Notes: generated by a model from the sequence alone, not told the origin. Positions 35,044-44,512 are shown, numbered from the stretch's first letter. The stretch: DNA of 64,000 nt from Pseudomonas sp. NFR16 (GCF_900108875.1 NZ_FNYJ01000008.1:62001-126000); one strand, 5' to 3'. Made by a program: numbers and translations.

Positions 35044-36564
35044 TCAGAAGAAGCCCAGCGGGTTGGTGTCGTAACTCACCAGCAGGTTTTTAGTCTGTTG
35101 GTAATGCTCGAGCGCTACTTTGTGAGTCTCGCGGCCGACGCCGGATTTCTTGTAACCCCCGAACGCGGCATGGGCCGGGTACAGGTGATAGCAGTTGGTC
35201 CAGACGCGGCCGGCTTTGATGGCACGACCTACGCGATAGGCGCGGTTGATGTCGCGGGTCCACACGCCCGCACCGAGACCGAACTCGGTGTCGTTGGCGA
35301 TTGCGATGGCTTCCGCTTCATCCTTGAAGGTCGTGACGCTGACCACCGGGCCGAAGATTTCCTCCTGGAACACGCGCATGCGGTTATTGCCTTTGAGCAG
35401 CGTTGGCTGAATGTAATAGCCGGTCGCGAGCGAGCCTTCCATTTTTTCGACCTTGCCGCCGGTCAGCAGCTCGGCGCCTTCACCCTGGGCAATGTCGAGG
35501 TAGGAGAGGATCTTGTCGAACTGCTGTTGCGACGCCTGAGCGCCCACCATGGTGTCGGTGTCCAGCGGGTCGCCCCGTTTGATTTTCAGGACTTTCTTCA
35601 TCACCGCCTCCATGAATTGCGGGTAAATCGACTCCTGAACCAGGCAACGCGACGGGCAGGTGCAGACTTCGCCCTGGTTGAAGAATGCCAGCACCACGCC
35701 TTCTGCGGCTTTATCGATGAACTCGGGTTCGGCGTTCATCACGTCTTCGAAATAGATGTTCGGCGACTTGCCGCCCAGCTCGACGGTGGACGGGATAATG
35801 CTGTCGGCCGCCAGCTTCATGATGTGCGAGCCCACCGGCGTGGACCCGGTAAAGGCGATCTTGGCGATGCGCTTGCTGCTGGCCAGCGCTTCACCGGCTT
35901 CGCGGCCGTAACCCTGAACGACGTTCAGCACGCCTTTGGGCAGCAGATCGCCAATCAACTCCATCAACACGCTGATACCCAGCGGCGTTTGCTCCGCAGG
36001 TTTGAGCACGATGCAATTCCCGGCTGCCAGCGCCGGCGCAAGCTTCCAGGCGGCCATTAACAGCGGGAAGTTCCACGGGATGATCTGGCCGACCACGCCC
36101 AGCGGCTCATGAATGTGGTACGCGACGGTGTTGCCGTCGATCTCGGCGGCGGTGCCTTCCTGAGCACGCAACACGCCAGCGAAATAACGGAAATGGTCGA
36201 CGGCCAGCGGAATGTCGGCATTGAGGGTTTCGCGGACTGCTTTGCCGTTGTCCCAGGTTTCGGTGATCGCCAGCAACTCAAGGTTCTGCTCGATGCGATC
36301 GGCGATTTTCAGCAACGTCAGTGAGCGCTCCTGCACGGAAGTCTTGCCCCAGGCATCCGCCGCGGCGTGGGCGGCGTCCAGCGCTTTATCGATGTCTTCG
36401 GCAGTCGAGCGAGGGAAAGTTGCGATCAGCTTGCCGGTGATGGGCGAGGTGTTTTCGAAGTACTGGCCTTTGACCGGAGGCACGAATTCGCCACCGATGT
36501 AGTTACCGTACTGGGTCTTGAAGGTAACGAGCGAGCCTTCGGTACCGGGATGGGCATAACGCAT
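35044..36564 (-). CDS. exaC: NAD-dependent aldehyde dehydrogenase ExaC
   Basis: A 506-residue aldehyde dehydrogenase. The catalytic cysteine is C301 in FFNQGEVCTCPSR, the general base E262 is in VELGGKSP, and PWNFPLLMAAWKLAPALAAGNCIVLKPAEQTP forms the NAD site. From memory the sequence is very close to P. aeruginosa ExaC (acetaldehyde dehydrogenase of ethanol oxidation), including MRYAHPGTEG and the C terminus YDTNPLGFF. AAGGAGA precedes the ATG at 36564. It is divergent from an AcoR-like activator and has a sigma-54 promoter, so aldehyde- or alcohol-induced expression is likely. Confidence 0.94.
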   Translation of the reverse strand: MRYAHPGTEGSLVTFKTQYGNYIGGEFVPPVKGQYFENTSPITGKLIATFPRSTAEDIDKALDAAHAAADAWGKTSVQERSLTLLKIADRIEQNLELLAITETWDNGKAVRETLNADIPLAVDHFRYFAGVLRAQEGTAAEIDGNTVAYHIHEPLGVVGQIIPWNFPLLMAAWKLAPALAAGNCIVLKPAEQTPLGISVLMELIGDLLPKGVLNVVQGYGREAGEALASSKRIAKIAFTGSTPVGSHIMKLAADSIIPSTVELGGKSPNIYFEDVMNAEPEFIDKAAEGVVLAFFNQGEVCTCPSRCLVQESIYPQFMEAVMKKVLKIKRGDPLDTDTMVGAQASQQQFDKILSYLDIAQGEGAELLTGGKVEKMEGSLATGYYIQPTLLKGNNRMRVFQEEIFGPVVSVTTFKDEAEAIAIANDTEFGLGAGVWTRDINRAYRVGRAIKAGRVWTNCYHLYPAHAAFGGYKKSGVGRETHKVALEHYQQTKNLLVSYDTNPLGFF

Positions 36565-36631
36565 GGTGAGTATCTCCTTGCTCTTGTGATTGTGTGGGGA
36601 TAACGCGCTGCTGCGCTTGATCAAAGCGTAG

Positions 36632-36647
36632 AGCAAAGCGCGGGCCA
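36632..36647 (-). promoter_or_regulatory. Sigma-54 promoter of exaC
   Basis: On the minus strand TGGCCC-GCGCT-TTGCT matches the -24/-12 consensus TGGCAC-N5-TTGCA, with GG and GC exactly 10 bases apart. It lies about 70 bp upstream of the exaC start codon and faces exaC. The divergent gene encodes a sigma-54 activator. ACAATTTGT near 36740 could be part of an upstream activator site. Confidence 0.75.
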
Positions 36648-36865
36648 CCGCCGTCCGGACGCCGGTTTACAAGGGTTTTACCGAAGAAATCAGATCGCTG
36701 GCGGGCCGATTTGCGTCGCCCTTGATACAGCGCGTGTGACAATTTGTACCGGATGTGCAACGGTCTGGCGGTGCGTTCCGGAGCAAGCATTGCAATGGCC
36801 GGGCACGAGGAGGATGCTGGTCCGCGACTCCCCGGGAGAGCCGCAACCTAGGAAGAACAATAACA

Positions 36866-38797
36866 ATGCACAGCCGCCATTTCGCTCGACATGCGCAACA
36901 GGTCCTGACCGTTGCGCAGGGTAACGCCCACCATCGTTACGGCCCTGGCGCCGACCCTTCCATCGCCCGCTCCTGGTTGCGATGCCTTGAGGATTACCAC
37001 CTCGATCCGGCGCAGGCCATGGCGCCGACGGTGCTCGAACACGCCCGCGTGCTTGAGAGCCGCGAGCGGCTGCAGCAGGTCCTGACCATCGCCGGTGGCG
37101 AAATGAACAGCCTGCATCAGCAGCTCTCTGGCGGTAACGCCGTGCTGCTGACCGACGCGCGCGGGATCATCCTCAACTGCGTCACCGAGCCTGGCGAGCG
37201 GCGGATCTTCGAGCGCGCCGGTCTGTGGCTGGGTGCTGACTGGAGCGAGGCGCGCGAGGGCACCAACGGTATTGGCACCTGTCTGGTGGAGCGCCAGTGT
37301 GTGACGATTCATCGCGACGAGCATTTTCGCGGCCGGCACACCGGGCTGACGTGCTCGGCGAGTCCGGTCTTCGACCCTCATGGCGACCTGCTCGCGGTCC
37401 TCGACGTGTCTTCGGCGCGGCACGATGTCACCCGCCAGAGCCAGTTCCACACCATGGCGCTGGTCAACCTGTCGGCAAAAATGATTGAGAGCAGCTACTT
37501 TCTGCGCCATTTCGATAATCAATGGCTGCTGCGCTTTCATTTACAGGCGGATTCTGTCGGGCTGTTCAGCGAAGGGTTGCTGGCGTTCGACGGAGAGGGT
37601 TGCATCAGCGCGGTGAACCAGAGCGCGTTGAATTTGCTGAGCCTGGGACGCTGCGAGCTGATCGGTCGTCCCGTCGAGGCGTTGTTCGATTGCGCCTTGA
37701 GCGACTTGCTGGCACGTGCATCGGCTGACGCGGCAACCTGCTGGCCGCTGAGGACGCGAGACGGTCGAGGCTTCTTCGCCGTGCTGCGTGGGCAATCGCG
37801 ACCGCAGATGACAGCGCCTGCTACACCGGTTGTCAGCCGACCTGCAGTGCCTTCGCTACCAAGCGGCTTGTGTCTGGGCGACGCCTCGCTGCAAGCCGAT
37901 TTTCGTCGGGCCTTGAAGGTGTTCGAGCGCGACGTGCCGCTGTTGATCAATGGTGAAACCGGCTCGGGAAAAGAGGCGTTCGCCAAAGCCGTGCATCAGG
38001 CCAGTCGGCGTGCCGGCAAGCCGTTCGTGGCCCTGAATTGCGCGGCGATTCCGGAAACCCTGATTGAAAGCGAACTGTTCGGGTATCGCGGCGGCAGTTT
38101 CACGGGGGCGCGCAAGGAGGGCATGCGCGGCAAGTTGCAGCAGGCCGATGGTGGGACATTGTTTCTTGATGAAATCGGTGACATGCCGGTGGCATTGCAA
38201 ACCCGTTTGTTGCGTGTGCTGGAGGATCGGCTGGTGGTGCCGATCGGTGGCGAGCCGCATGCGGTAGATGTACGAATCATCAGCGCGACTCACCGGAATC
38301 TGCTGGAGCGGGTAGAGGATGGCAGCTTTCGCGAGGACCTCTTCTATCGACTCAGCGGCCTGGAAATCGGTTTGCCGCCGTTGCGAGCGCGCAGCGACAA
38401 GGCCCAGTTGCTGGACTACCTGTTGAAAGAAGAAGCCGGCGGCGATGCCGTCATGATCGAGCCTGAGGCGAGGGATGTGCTGCTGGCCTTCAACTGGCCA
38501 GGCAATGTGCGGCAGATGCGCAACGTGTTGAGGACGCTGGCGGCGCTGTGCGAAGACCATCTGATTCGTTTGGCCGATCTGCCAGCGGCGGTCCGTCAGG
38601 CCGCTTCGCAGGCCACCGTCGCGCGCATGACGCCCGAGCCAGAGCGCAGTGATTCGCCGCTGGACGACGCCGAACGCACGGCGCTCATTGCCACTCTGGA
38701 AAACCAGCGCTGGCACATGACCCATGCCGCCCGGGAGCTAGGGGTGAGCCGCAATACGCTCTATAGAAAGTTGCGCAAACATGGGATCAACCGCTGA
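36866..38797 (+). CDS. AcoR-like sigma-54-dependent activator
   Basis: A 643-residue regulator. A GAF sensor domain (about 60-210, with EGTNGIGTCLVERQCVTIHRDEHF) is followed by a PAS-like segment (225-310) and an AAA+ domain with Walker A GETGSGKE at 363-370, the sigma-54 contact loop GSFTGA at 410-415 and Walker B LFLDEIGD at 432-439. A Fis-type HTH ends the protein (THAARELGVSRNTLYRKLRKHG). This is the AcoR family that senses acetoin or short alcohols and aldehydes. It is divergent from exaC and its sigma-54 promoter, the obvious target. The GAFTGA loop has Ser for Ala, a tolerated change. Confidence 0.93.
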   Translation: MHSRHFARHAQQVLTVAQGNAHHRYGPGADPSIARSWLRCLEDYHLDPAQAMAPTVLEHARVLESRERLQQVLTIAGGEMNSLHQQLSGGNAVLLTDARGIILNCVTEPGERRIFERAGLWLGADWSEAREGTNGIGTCLVERQCVTIHRDEHFRGRHTGLTCSASPVFDPHGDLLAVLDVSSARHDVTRQSQFHTMALVNLSAKMIESSYFLRHFDNQWLLRFHLQADSVGLFSEGLLAFDGEGCISAVNQSALNLLSLGRCELIGRPVEALFDCALSDLLARASADAATCWPLRTRDGRGFFAVLRGQSRPQMTAPATPVVSRPAVPSLPSGLCLGDASLQADFRRALKVFERDVPLLINGETGSGKEAFAKAVHQASRRAGKPFVALNCAAIPETLIESELFGYRGGSFTGARKEGMRGKLQQADGGTLFLDEIGDMPVALQTRLLRVLEDRLVVPIGGEPHAVDVRIISATHRNLLERVEDGSFREDLFYRLSGLEIGLPPLRARSDKAQLLDYLLKEEAGGDAVMIEPEARDVLLAFNWPGNVRQMRNVLRTLAALCEDHLIRLADLPAAVRQAASQATVARMTPEPERSDSPLDDAERTALIATLENQRWHMTHAARELGVSRNTLYRKLRKHGINR

Positions 38798-38834
38798 AGC
38801 CCTGTGTGTATGAAGCTTGGATGAATTGTCCCAA

Positions 38835-39358
38835 TCTGCGGTGAGCCTCCCGACGCCTTCCCGGCTAAAGCCGGTCCTACGACGCGTTCACCCAGCGGAT
38901 TGCAGCGTGAGGCGGTCAGTCAGCAGGGCCCCGCATTCACCCACGATATTGCAGCGTGTCGCGATCAGTCAGCAGGCCCGGCTTCAGCCACGATATTGCG
39001 GCGTGACGCAGTCAGTGGGACGCGTTCACCCGCGATTTCGCAGCGTGTCGCGGTCAGTCAGTAGGACCGGCTTCAGCCGGGAAGAGGCCGGTGTGGTCGC
39101 CATCAGTTCTGCGGTGAGCCCCCCGACGCCTTCCCGGCTAAAGCCGGTCCTACGACGCGTTCACCCAACGGATTGCTGCGTGAGGCGGTCAGCCAGTAGG
39201 ACCGGCATTCACCCGCGATTTTGCAGCGTGTCGCGGTCAGCCAGTAGGACCGGCTTCAGCCGGGAATAGGCCGGTGTGGTCGCCATCAGGTCTGCGGTGA
39301 GCCGACCGGCGCCTTCCCGGCCAAAGCCGGTCCTGTGACGCGTTGACCCGAGAGGCGG
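38835..39358. repeat. Compound REP array between the activator and mpl
   Basis: The block beginning TCTGCGGTGAGCC recurs at 38835, 39108 and 39291 (spacing 273 and 183 bp). Each copy opens with CTTCCCGGCTAAAGCCGGTC, then ACGCGTTCACCC and AGCGTGAGGCGGTCAG segments; inverted REPs GTAGGACCGGCTTCAGCCGG stand at 39061 and near 39244. Interior sub-units around GCAGCGTGTCGCGGTCAG repeat several times. The array fills most of the 678-bp gap 38798-39475. No gene is visible in it. Confidence 0.88.
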
Positions 39359-39475
39359 TCCTTCGAGGTATTCCCCGTGGGGCATCCTCAAGCGCGGCCG
39401 CCGTTCTGCGCAATTCCCCCGTGCGCATCCACCGCCTTCTACGCTAACCTGCGCGAACGTTTTAAGAGGTCGGTC

Positions 39476-40825
39476 ATGCACATTCATATTCTGGGTATCT
39501 GCGGCACGTTCATGGGATCGCTGGCGGTTCTCGCCAAGGATCTGGGCCACAAAGTCACCGGCTCCGATGCCAACGTCTATCCGCCGATGAGCACGCAGTT
39601 GCAGGCGCAAGGCATTGAGTTGATGCAAGGGTATGACCCTTCGCATCTGGAACCGGCGCCTGATCTGGTCGTGGTCGGCAATGCGATGTCCCGAGGCAAT
39701 CCGGCCGTCGAGTACGTCCTGAACAAAGGGCTCCCTTACGTTTCCGGTCCGCAGTGGCTGGCTGACCACGTGCTGCGCGGTCGCTGGGTGCTGGCGGTTG
39801 CGGGCACTCACGGCAAGACCACCACGAGCAGCATGCTGGCGTGGGTGCTGGAGCATGCCGGCATGAGCCCGGGCTTCCTGATCGGCGGCGTGCCGCAAAA
39901 CTTCGCGGTGTCTGCGCGTCTGGGCGACACGCCGTTTTTTGTGGTCGAAGCCGATGAATACGACAGCGCCTTCTTCGACAAACGCTCGAAGTTCGTCCAT
40001 TACGGCCCGCGGACCGCGATCCTGAACAACCTCGAGTTCGATCATGCCGACATTTTTCCCGATCTGCCTGCGATCGAGCGCCAGTTCCACCATCTGGTGC
40101 GCACCATTCCAAGCGAAGGCCTGGTGATTCATCCCACTACCGAGCCTGCATTGCAGCGGGTCATTCAGATGGGATGCTGGACGCCGGTGCAGACCACCGG
40201 GCAGGGCGGTCAGTGGCAGGCCAGACTGCTGAGCGAAGACGGCTCGAAGTTCGAAGTGCTGTTCGAAGGCGTGACGCAGGGCGTCGTCGACTGGGACATG
40301 ACCGGTCAGCACAACGTAGCGAACGCATTGGCGACCCTCGCGGCGGCGCGTCACGTGGGCGTGGTCGGGCAGCAAGGCGTTGCGGCGCTGAGTGCTTTCA
40401 AAAGCGTGAAACGCCGCATGGAAAAGGTCGCCGAAGTGCGCGGCATCACGATTTACGACGACTTCGCCCATCACCCGACCGCGATCGCCACCACGCTGGA
40501 CGGCCTGCGCAAGAAAGTCGGAGATTCACCGATCATCGCCATCGTCGAGCCGCGCTCCAACTCGATGAAGCTCGGCGCGCATCGTGACGGACTGCCGGAA
40601 AGTGTCGCGCAGGCGGATCAGGTGGTCTGGTACTCGCCGGCCAATCTGGGCTGGGATCTGGGCGCAACGGCTGCCGAATGCACGGTTCCGGCGGTGGTAT
40701 GCGATTCCCTCGAAGGCATCATCGAACGGGTGAAAAGTCAGGCACAGCCCGGCACGCACGTAGTCATCATGAGCAACGGTGGCTTTGGCGGGCTGCATGG
40801 CAAGCTGGCCGAGGCGTTGAAATGA
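39476..40825 (+). CDS. mpl: UDP-N-acetylmuramate:L-Ala-D-Glu-mDAP ligase
   Basis: A 449-residue Mur-family ligase that reattaches the recycled tripeptide L-Ala-gamma-D-Glu-mDAP to UDP-MurNAc. It shows MHIHILGICGTFMGSLAVLAKDLGH, the ATP P-loop GTHGKTTT at 110-117, VVEADEYDSAFFDKRSKFVHY and YDDFAHHPTAIATTL. The sequence fits Mpl rather than MurC, which begins differently and lacks the DEYDSAFFDKRSKF segment. It overlaps ubiX by 4 nt. Confidence 0.96.
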   Translation: MHIHILGICGTFMGSLAVLAKDLGHKVTGSDANVYPPMSTQLQAQGIELMQGYDPSHLEPAPDLVVVGNAMSRGNPAVEYVLNKGLPYVSGPQWLADHVLRGRWVLAVAGTHGKTTTSSMLAWVLEHAGMSPGFLIGGVPQNFAVSARLGDTPFFVVEADEYDSAFFDKRSKFVHYGPRTAILNNLEFDHADIFPDLPAIERQFHHLVRTIPSEGLVIHPTTEPALQRVIQMGCWTPVQTTGQGGQWQARLLSEDGSKFEVLFEGVTQGVVDWDMTGQHNVANALATLAAARHVGVVGQQGVAALSAFKSVKRRMEKVAEVRGITIYDDFAHHPTAIATTLDGLRKKVGDSPIIAIVEPRSNSMKLGAHRDGLPESVAQADQVVWYSPANLGWDLGATAAECTVPAVVCDSLEGIIERVKSQAQPGTHVVIMSNGGFGGLHGKLAEALK

Positions 40826-41451
40826 GCGGGCCGGAACGCATCACGCTGGCGATGACCGGCGCGTCCGGCGCGCAATACGGTCTGCGCTTGCTGGATTGTC
40901 TAGTGCGGGAAGATCGCGAAGTGCATTTTCTCATTTCCAAGGCCGCCCAACTGGTGATGGCCACCGAAACCGATGTCGCGCTGCCGCCCAAGCCGCAGAT
41001 GATGCAGGCGTTTCTGACCGAATACACCGGCGCTGAAGCAGGGCAGATCCGCGTTTACGGCAAGGAAGACTGGATGTCGCCGGTGGCCTCCGGCTCAGGT
41101 TCCCCGAGCGCGATGGTTGTCGTGCCGTGCTCGACGGGCACTTTGTCGGCGATCGCCACCGGCGCGTGTAACAACCTGATCGAGCGCGCCGCTGATGTGA
41201 CGCTCAAGGAGCGCCGGCAGTTGATTCTGGTGCCGCGCGAGGCGCCGTTCTCCAGCATTCACCTGGAGAACATGCTGAAGCTGTCGAATCTGGGGGCGGT
41301 GATACTTCCCGCTTCACCCGGTTTCTACAACCAGCCGCAGACGATCGACGATCTGGTCGATTTCGTCGTGGCGCGCATTCTCAACCTGTTGAACATCCCT
41401 CAAGACATGCTGCCCCGTTGGGGCGAACACCATTTTGGCGCCGATGAATAA
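40822..41451 (+). CDS. ubiX: Flavin prenyltransferase UbiX
   Basis: A 209-residue enzyme that joins dimethylallyl phosphate to FMN to make the prenylated flavin used by the UbiD decarboxylase in ubiquinone synthesis. Family markers are LAMTGASGAQYGLRLLD, MVVVPCSTGTLSAIATGACNNLIERAADVTLKERR and LVPREAPFSSIHLENMLKLSNLGAVILPASPGFY. The ATG overlaps the mpl stop codon, so the two genes are translationally coupled, the usual Pseudomonas order. Confidence 0.97.
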   Translation: MSGPERITLAMTGASGAQYGLRLLDCLVREDREVHFLISKAAQLVMATETDVALPPKPQMMQAFLTEYTGAEAGQIRVYGKEDWMSPVASGSGSPSAMVVVPCSTGTLSAIATGACNNLIERAADVTLKERRQLILVPREAPFSSIHLENMLKLSNLGAVILPASPGFYNQPQTIDDLVDFVVARILNLLNIPQDMLPRWGEHHFGADE

Positions 41452-41734
41452 GAAGCTTTTTGTCCTGACGCTGGGGCTGGTTCTCGCCACGGGCTGCTCG
41501 ACCGTGCGCACACTGGATGCTAACCAGCCGGGCGCTCCGGTGGTGTATTCCGGCACGCGGCTGGATCTGTATGCGATTGAAGGTGGCTGCTGCGAGAAGG
41601 ACCGTTTCGGAGCAGAAGCGCCGAAATACCCGATGCTCGATCTGCCCGGCAGCGCGCTGCTCGACACGGTGCTGTTGCCGCTTTCGATCCTGACTGCGCT
41701 GGGCGTTGGGTTTCAGGCAACGGGTGGGATGTAG
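41444..41734 (+). CDS. YceK/YidQ-like lipoprotein
   Basis: A 96-residue lipoprotein overlapping the end of ubiX. The signal peptide MNKKLFVLTLGLVLATGC has the lipobox LATGC, so the mature protein starts at Cys18. The core VYSGTRLDLYAIEGGCCEKD and LDLPGSALLDTVLLPLSILTAL resembles the YceK/YidQ family of small outer-membrane lipoproteins of unknown function. Third gene of the mpl-ubiX unit. Confidence 0.85.
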   Translation: MNKKLFVLTLGLVLATGCSTVRTLDANQPGAPVVYSGTRLDLYAIEGGCCEKDRFGAEAPKYPMLDLPGSALLDTVLLPLSILTALGVGFQATGGM

Positions 41735-41839
41735 GCGGCCGCGAGTGCCATCGGCAGCAGCAGGGATGCAGCTTGCGCACAATCTTTCATCCGGTACAAA
41801 GATTTCGGCGCTGAAGGCCATCCGCGAGCAACGGCGTAG

Positions 41840-42481
41840 CTATTTGCCCAATCGCCGCAGCTCGTCGGACTCCACGACCCGAATCCCGTCCTGTTCTTCC
41901 AGCGCAAGGCGCCAAAGGGCGCGAGCCAGCTGACAGGCCTCGATGCCGCCGTATTTACCCGGAATCAACTTGGCGATGGGCGCAGCCAGTTGTTCGACGA
42001 GCCGCTGGTCCTCACGCTCGCCGATCAGCAGCGAGGGCCGGGCGATTGTCAGTTGCGGCCAGTTCTGATCCTTGAGCGCCTCTTCCATTTCGCCTTTGAC
42101 GCGGCTGTAGAAAATGCTCGATTCGGGGTCTGCATTCACAGCACTGATCACCACCAGATGACGCGCGCCCAGCTCCCGGGCCCGCTTGCCGAACGCCACC
42201 ACCATGTCCAGATCGATTGCACGGAAGGCATCCTGCGAGCCCGCCTGCTTGATCGTGCTGCCCAGGCAGCAGAAAGCGATATCGATCTGGCCGCCAAGTT
42301 CGGGCAACAGCGAAATGAGCTCGCCAACAGGGTTTTCCAGGTGCGGATGTTCGGCCAGCGGACGGCGAGTGGGGGCCAGCACGCGGCTGACGGTGGGTTC
42401 GTTGAGCAAGCGATCCAGCAAATGCTCGCCTGTCAATCCAGTCGCTCCGGCAAGCAAAATGTGTTGCGGCGTCAAGTACAT
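41840..42481 (-). CDS. NAD(P)-binding SDR-like protein (atypical, HTATIP2-like)
   Basis: A 213-residue Rossmann protein opening TPQHILLAGATGLTGEHLLDRLL, the dinucleotide-binding glycine motif. IDIAFCCLGSTIKQAGSQDAFRAIDLDMV and LVVISAVNADPESSIFYSRVKGEMEEAL follow, the latter with a YxxxK pair. This pattern is the atypical SDR group of HTATIP2/YbjT-like proteins. The ATG at 42481 with GGGAGAA upstream is better than one ten codons earlier. Function unknown. The 237 bp between it and the next gene (42482-42718) hold nothing I recognise. Confidence 0.84.
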   Translation of the reverse strand: MYLTPQHILLAGATGLTGEHLLDRLLNEPTVSRVLAPTRRPLAEHPHLENPVGELISLLPELGGQIDIAFCCLGSTIKQAGSQDAFRAIDLDMVVAFGKRARELGARHLVVISAVNADPESSIFYSRVKGEMEEALKDQNWPQLTIARPSLLIGEREDQRLVEQLAAPIAKLIPGKYGGIEACQLARALWRLALEEQDGIRVVESDELRRLGK

Positions 42482-42718
42482 GGTCTTTCTCCCTTGATAC
42501 GTCACAAGCATAGGCGCTCTATCGGAACAGACTGCGCGCCGAGCGGACAGGTTTCACCCGGCGCTCAAATATTCATCTGAGCGCTGGCCCGGACTCGCGG
42601 GTGCGAGGCTTGTCTGGTGATCAGCGGGGAGCCGTTTGTAGCCGAGGGTCGCTGCAGCAGGCGCGAGCGTAGTGATCGCCCATTCCGGCAGATCGCGGGG
42701 CAGGTCAGGCGCGCGAAG

Positions 42719-44413
42719 TCAGCGTCCGACGGTGTTCAATGCCCGCTCTGCCTGGCTCTTGCGCAGCTGCTGCCAGCGTGTGACGACCGCCTTGGGCGCC
42801 CAGATCTGCGGCTCGGAGGCTTCGAAGTTCTCGTCGGTTTCCCGCTGGGCAACGATGGCTTTGGCTTCGTTGAAGGCCTGAATCAGATCGTCGCTCTCAG
42901 CCAGTGCTTTGCCGAAAAGTGCTTCTCCGAAATAGGTGAAATCCGCCTCTTCCGAGCAGCCGAACGACACCCGGTCCGCCCGCGAAGCAGTGATGACCAT
43001 CGTGTGTTCATCCTTGATCGCAGGGATGAAACCGCCCGAGTAACAGGCAGAAATCACCACCACTTTGTCGCGATTTTTCAGCGGCGCAAGCACGCCCGAC
43101 ATCTCGTTGGCCGGAAGGTCCGAGAGCTCAAGGCGTGGCTCGTCCAGCACCAACTCATGCTCGTGTGTGCCGTGGCTGGTGAGGTAGATGAAAATCAGGT
43201 CTTCCGGACCACTGCGTCTGGCCAGCGTCTGGACGGCGCGGTTGATGTTCTCGCGTGTGGCCAGCGGTCGATCCGTCATGTGATCGCGATGGTTCACCAG
43301 CGACACCTGACCGTATGCGCCGAAGCGCGTGGCGAGCAATTTGTTGACGAAGTCCGCCTCGCGCAGAAACACGCTCTGCTTGCCATCGCCGCCGACGACC
43401 AGGCTGTAGAGCTCGATGGCCGGCGTTGATGCAGGCACCGCGGCGAGCGCTTTCTCGAGTAACGGACCCTGAGCCAGCAGGCCGACCTCCAGCGGGTCTG
43501 GCAACAACTTGCCCGACGCGTCGCGCACGCGCTGGCCGTTGGACCAGGTGCCGCTCTGAATCTCGCCTTCGGCGGTCGTCAGCACGCCTGCGCCATGATA
43601 ATTGTCGTTTTCAAAATGCCCGACGTAGGTGCTGCCGTCCGGCATCTGCAGACGGCCTTCGCCAGCGAACCGCCAGTTCAGGAACTGACCCTGATAACGG
43701 GTGCCGTCAGCACCGATCAATTCGCCTTTGCCGGTAAAGGCGCCGTCCTTGAATTGCCCCGACCAGACATCGCCGTCGGCGTTTTCGTAACGCCCGCGGC
43801 CATTGAGCTGGTTGTTGTGGAAGCCGCCGACATACTGATCACCGTCAGCGCTGTTGAAATTGCCGGTGCCTTCGAGCTGGCCGTCGACGAACTTGCCGCT
43901 GAACTGGTTGCCTGCCGCATCGCTGCGCTGGCCTTCGCCGTTGGGTTTGCCCTGCGCGAACTGGCCTTGGTACTGGCTGCCGTCGTCCAGTTCCAGGTGG
44001 CCGAGGCCCTCGTACTGATCGGCCTTGAATTCGCCGCGATAACTCATGCCGTGCTCTTTGAGCGTGCCTTCGCCGTCACGTCGCCCCAGTTTGTAGCCGC
44101 CAACATAACTGCCCGCGCTGGTGGTCAGCGCCCCTTGCCCCTGAAACAGTCCGTTCTGAAAACCGCCGCGATACACGTCGCCATTGCTGGCATGCCATTC
44201 GCCCTGGCCATCCCATTGGCCGTTCTTGAACCCGCCCGCGTACCAGCTGCCGTTCGGGTAATCGATACGACCCTTGCCTTGCAACATGCCATTGACGATG
44301 TCGCCTCGATAACGGCCGCCGTCGGGCAGGCGAGCGTCGGGAGGCAACAGCGATTCGCCGTCACCGCAGGCGGTAAGCAGAAGGGTCAGGGCCAGAGGGG
44401 CAAGCGCGCGCAT
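42719..44413 (-). CDS. MORN-repeat lipoprotein with C-terminal caspase-like (C13) peptidase
   Basis: A 564-residue protein. The signal peptide has lipobox LLTAC, with Cys16 as the lipidation site. About twelve 23-residue MORN repeats (residues 35-290; pattern Y-G-F-NG-GxG-DG) form an elongated sheet. From about 330 a clan-CD peptidase domain begins: LYSLVVGGDGKQSVFLREADFV, then a catalytic His414 in FIYLTSHGTHEHE and Cys457 in VVVISACYSGGFIPA, the legumain/caspase order. The lipid anchor puts it at a membrane facing the periplasm or outside. Substrate and role are unknown. It is a single gene with no partner I can identify. The start at 44413 yields the lipoprotein signal; a longer frame would lose it. 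Confidence 0.88.
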   Translation of the reverse strand: MRALAPLALTLLLTACGDGESLLPPDARLPDGGRYRGDIVNGMLQGKGRIDYPNGSWYAGGFKNGQWDGQGEWHASNGDVYRGGFQNGLFQGQGALTTSAGSYVGGYKLGRRDGEGTLKEHGMSYRGEFKADQYEGLGHLELDDGSQYQGQFAQGKPNGEGQRSDAAGNQFSGKFVDGQLEGTGNFNSADGDQYVGGFHNNQLNGRGRYENADGDVWSGQFKDGAFTGKGELIGADGTRYQGQFLNWRFAGEGRLQMPDGSTYVGHFENDNYHGAGVLTTAEGEIQSGTWSNGQRVRDASGKLLPDPLEVGLLAQGPLLEKALAAVPASTPAIELYSLVVGGDGKQSVFLREADFVNKLLATRFGAYGQVSLVNHRDHMTDRPLATRENINRAVQTLARRSGPEDLIFIYLTSHGTHEHELVLDEPRLELSDLPANEMSGVLAPLKNRDKVVVISACYSGGFIPAIKDEHTMVITASRADRVSFGCSEEADFTYFGEALFGKALAESDDLIQAFNEAKAIVAQRETDENFEASEPQIWAPKAVVTRWQQLRKSQAERALNTVGR

Positions 44414-44512
44414 GGTAAATCCCGCAAATAAATATGTCGGCGTGATCAGATCGCGTACTTGTGTCGAGTCGCTCACACAGCCGCAGCGAGTATGCCGCAG
44501 CCGGTAAGCGTG

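Noticed and set aside
36785..36803. A second GG-N10-GC match on the minus strand that might be another sigma-54 promoter
   Set aside because: It matches only the invariant GG and GC, not the wider TGGCAC/TTGCA context, and is over 200 bp from exaC; the site at 36632-36647 is much better.
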